This document shows, one piece after another, positions 60,591-64,000 of a stretch of DNA of 64,000 nucleotides. The first letter of the stretch is position 1. Each line of letters opens with the position of its first letter. The translations under genes and the position numbers were made by a program. The DNA is from Bugulina stolonifera (taxonomy: Eukaryota > Bryozoa > Gymnolaemata > Cheilostomatida > Bugulidae): NCBI GenBank assembly GCA_935421135.1, contig OW285194.1:2068501-2132500 (forward strand). The letters run 5' to 3'. The notes beneath the pieces were generated by a model. It had not been told where the DNA came from. It searched no databases and saw only the letters and a program-made list of their open reading frames with translations.

Positions 60591-63000
60591 TTACCGTGGC
60601 AAAACATCTAAGAATACTGGCTTGCTGTTCTTGTTTTGCGTGTAGCAAATATTCATGTACTGTGTCGCACGCGATTTCTCTCTAACTATTCCAGCTATGT
60701 CAGTAAATAGTGCAACCAGTTCTACTCTTGCTGCTGGCTTACATTTGGTTTTATCGGTTTTTTCATATTTTGAATCACTTGTGATACTATCCACATCACT
60801 ATCTTTTGACCAAATCCCACTCTCACTACCCGCAACGCTATTAGCGGATGATGTCATACTTACATAACCGCTGCTAAGAACTGACAGACCAAGAGAGGCA
60901 CAGTCATCAACATCAGAAGACAATTCACTTGTTATACTGCCAGTATAGCTACAACTCGTATCGTGCTCCGATGAAGTATCACTGCTACCATCACTCGAGC
61001 TATTTACAATGACTGATGTAGCACAGCTACCGATACCACTCTCAGCAAGGTCGGGTACGGGTGTTGTTGCACATTCCTGTTTAGCGTCAGCAGTCGCTTC
61101 TCTGGATATATCAGCCAAATGATTGGCTAATGCTTCAAACATCAAGTTTTTTGACCTGAAAACAAAGGAGTCAGTGATATAAAATGCATATACATACAAC
61201 TGTAATTTAGCAACATTATACATTAAGAGATGTATGCATTATTACTTGTATTCCAATACAAATTTTCAAAAAAATTGAATTCAGGAAGACTACACAGCCT
61301 TCGGGTTTTCCTCCACTTTTAAGTATATGGAATTATATAATATGGTGTTACTTAATATTTTACAGTACCTATTGTGCAGTTTATATAAAGCACCATTGCT
61401 AGGTGAAATAGAAAATTAATTGCATTTCAATGTTTGCAGCTAAAATAATTAGGGTTAAAATAGCCGACGAAATGTACCATTGGGTCAAATGAGTGCCAAC
61501 TCCAATGCTTTTAACTACACTTTGCAACTGTAATTTATAACCAATTACTGTGCAGAGTACTTATTTACTCGCTAAATAAAATTATCACACACAGCATTGA
61601 TCAGGGACACTTGCATTGTTGCAGCAACATGCATGTATAACAGCAATGGAGTGCCATGTAGAGAGCGATTTGGAAATACCTCTAGTGTTGCTCTTGGAAA
61701 AATGTCGTACAGTTTATACATGTATTTACATGTATGGGCTGACTATAATCATGTTGCACTACTCTACAAATGTACAGCTTTTTTGTTCCAAGCTATGCTG
61801 AAACTGACAGTTCAAGGCTCTCAGATGCTTCTCCATGCTGTGGTGGGTGGAGTCATGGGCCCCATTGCGTAGGAGTTTGACTTAGGTACCTGGCACCTTT
61901 GACTGTATCTGCCTCAAAAATTTCTTTTCTAAGACAGTGACTAAGAGGATAAAAAGCACCCAAGCAAATGGAATGAGCAATATAATTTTTCAGCAATAAA
62001 TAAATGTAAGTAGTATAGTCAGTGCAGATCTGCACTGACTATTATTACCAATGTATTTTATCAGCAATGAGGAATTGGGCACTATTTAAATGCAGAACAT
62101 GCAGTTGAATGCTTGTAGGTGGAATTTCGGGATGTACATGTACATGTATAATTACACTCACTTGCTGTCAGGTAGAGTTGAGAAACATATGTAGCAGTCC
62201 ACTGGAAGATTTAGGCTATGAAAGTCCATTTTTTTCCATTTCATATCTCTGATCCTAACAGGTAGAAGTTGCCTGACTGGTTGAAGTGTCATACCAATCT
62301 CATTTTCTGGCCACGGAAACTGTCGGCTACATTCAAAACTGTGCGGTGCTCTGTTGTATTTTGCTGGTATGCCTCCACGGCAAAAGCTCATAAACAGTAA
62401 CTGTAAACATAAATGAAGAATATGATCTGACAGATTGCACCAATTCAATCAGACTCATACCTCAAGTATTATTATCCCAATCTAGTGATAACCCGAGTTG
62501 ATGCACATATTAATTGAATGATAATATTGAATAATATAGATTTCCTAAGTATAGAAAACAGCTGTCGGGTTTGTAACAATAACAGTCAGCACGAAATTAA
62601 TGGCAGTATCATCTCTTTCTCGGCCTGCAGCAAAATTACATCTAACAGCTTCACCCATTTACATAGGAGTTTCGTTCCATTTCTGGTTCATAACATGTTC
62701 CCTCCCATGCAAAACCCAACCTACACATAAACGTGACATTTACTATAATAATTAGAGTGATGTCTCAGAGAAGCTAGAACGATAGACATTTGTTCTCAGT
62801 TAAGAGATTGTGTTCAGACTCTTAATTTGCACCCAGTAAAGGCCCATACATGTCAGTTGAGTGTTAGTATGAAGGAAGGAGGATAGGCCCTATATAGCCA
62901 ATAGAGATAACCTAGGAATTATAGCTGAGGGCTATTTTCCGACGCACATCTGCCACAGAATTGCAAACACACCGACCTGGGCCGATAGCAAAGTCCTCAT
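60591..63000 (-). CDS. unrecognised three-exon gene, Ser-rich product (about 275 residues)
   Basis: Exons: 63000-62977 (MRTLLSAQ, donor GTCGGT), 62400-62162 (LLFMSFCRGGIPAKYNRAPH ... CYICFSTLPDSK, donor GTGAGT), 61155-60591 (SKNLMFEALANHLADISREA ... FLDVLPR, TAA). Phases agree at both junctions. The joined N-terminus is hydrophobic and might be a signal peptide, but the first exon is only 8 codons and is the least certain part. The middle exon has basic, Trp-containing segments (RQFPWPENEIG, RIRDMKWKKMD). The last exon is very Ser-rich (SSSDGSSDTSSEHDTS, SGYVSMTSSANSV) with a conserved-looking end (ARVELVALFTDIAGIVREKS). I do not recognise the family. Confidence 0.6.
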
Positions 63001-64000
63001 TTTCGTGCAAAAAACCCACTTGTGCTGATGAGCTAGGGATGGTTTCTCCGACCAATCAAAATCTCAGGCCAGTAGCAGTATGGGCCTAGGCCGGACGGCC
63101 ATCTTTGGATTTCTCTTTGCAAGCCAGGTCGATCCAAGGGGTCGCAAAGACACTAAATAGCTTTGTATGCTTGATATTGAGAGTGTTGTATAATGCATAA
63201 TGAGTATTTTAGGAACCTAGGACAGCAGGTTATAATAAATACATAACTGTCAAAGAGTCTAGGGATAAGCTGAACAGGGAATGAGGGATATGGACTGAAG
63301 TGAATTAAGGACAACCCTTTTCTTCACGATTATTATTGGTGAGTATTGATTATACTACATGGTACAGTTGACATGAGCTCTTGTAAGTATAATCGATCTC
63401 GGGTATTTGGATTTGGATAAAATAGGTGTCTAGAGGTTGGTACAGCGAGAATTTATTGCTAGAGATAGCTGGTGACAGTATTGAGTATTGGAAATTTGCC
63501 TACTGAACTTTGGGTGTTACAAATCGGAGTCAGGGTGGGCTACATCTATTTTCATTTCTGGGAAAAATTGAATTTGGAACACGAATAAAAATTCCAACTA
63601 ATAGACTAGACCTAAGACCTAAGGCACTAATGATACCGGTACATCGCAGAAAGGTTTGAGGTTTCAATAGAATTTAATAAACAGACAATTGACACGGGTA
63701 CTGAAGTGGGGGAGGGGGGAGGGTGAACAAGTCAATAGATTCTGGGAAAGGACAAAGCTTTTAGCCCTCCTTAGTGCACTAGGCATAAAAAGAATGTCGA
63801 CTTTAAGATCATTAGGTTTTGATATTAAAAAAAATAATGATCAGAAGTCATATGGATAAGCACTTAAGAAACTTAAGAACCGCTATGGGAAAGAAGACAG
63901 TTTGTTTTGCTAAACACTAAAGTTTGTGGTAGTTTCACAGGCATGTGGGGAATCTGAACTAGATTACTTACTAAGGGTAGAACAGTTAAGCGGGGCAACC
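63001..64000. other. right edge, nothing recognised
   Basis: No exon, repeat or transposon end that I can support. It may include the promoter of the three-exon gene. Confidence 0.4.

Noticed and set aside
1..64000. tRNA or rRNA genes
   Set aside because: I saw no A/B-box pairs with a cloverleaf and no rRNA-like blocks, but a covariance-model scan would be more sensitive than reading.

Overview
The window is intron-rich eukaryotic DNA: GT-AG introns, many transposable elements and very large minisatellites. The two recognisable genes have animal-type domain sets (a claspin with a Chk1-binding motif, and a PWWP plus integrase-binding-domain protein of the LEDGF/HDGFL2 family). This points to an invertebrate animal; the species cannot be told from the sequence. 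Intron phases were checked across every junction I assigned.

Layout. 1-3473: a partial second copy of claspin exons, broken by transposons. 3474-8350: intergenic DNA with a decayed retrotransposon gag, a small DNA transposon and two minisatellites. 8353-31695 (minus strand): claspin, about 28 exons and about 1,290 codons, the mediator that lets ATR activate Chk1 at stalled forks. Its introns hold a 3.9-kb fold-back transposon with a piggyBac element inside it, smaller elements and many tandem arrays. 31700-36830: the region between the divergent genes, holding a LINE scrap and a mariner element split by a solo LTR. 36833-56761 (plus strand): a complete 16-exon, 947-codon LEDGF/HDGFL2-type chromatin protein (PWWP, charged linker, coiled coil, IBD), with hAT elements in its introns and a 3.7-kb 27-bp minisatellite. 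57000-59400: decayed transposons. 60591-63000 (minus): a small three-exon gene, product not recognised.

Main observation. In both large genes many minisatellites begin exactly at a 5' splice site, and their units carry copies of the splice donor (sometimes the exon tail or a 3' splice site too). Clear cases follow the exons ending at 31288, 28766, 23040, 15947 and 11752 on the minus strand, and those ending at 39200, 49171 and 53146 on the plus strand. One case (23274-23548) has copied a whole 18-nt in-frame exon with its splice sites. Another (49172-52900) consists of about 138 tandem 26-nt GT...AG units separated by single A residues. Splice junctions here look like preferred starting points for tandem duplication, in every stage from a fresh dimer to arrays of more than 100 units.

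The two genes are divergent and both act in the nucleus (replication checkpoint and chromatin tethering). They might share a regulatory region, but the 5' end of claspin is not resolved.
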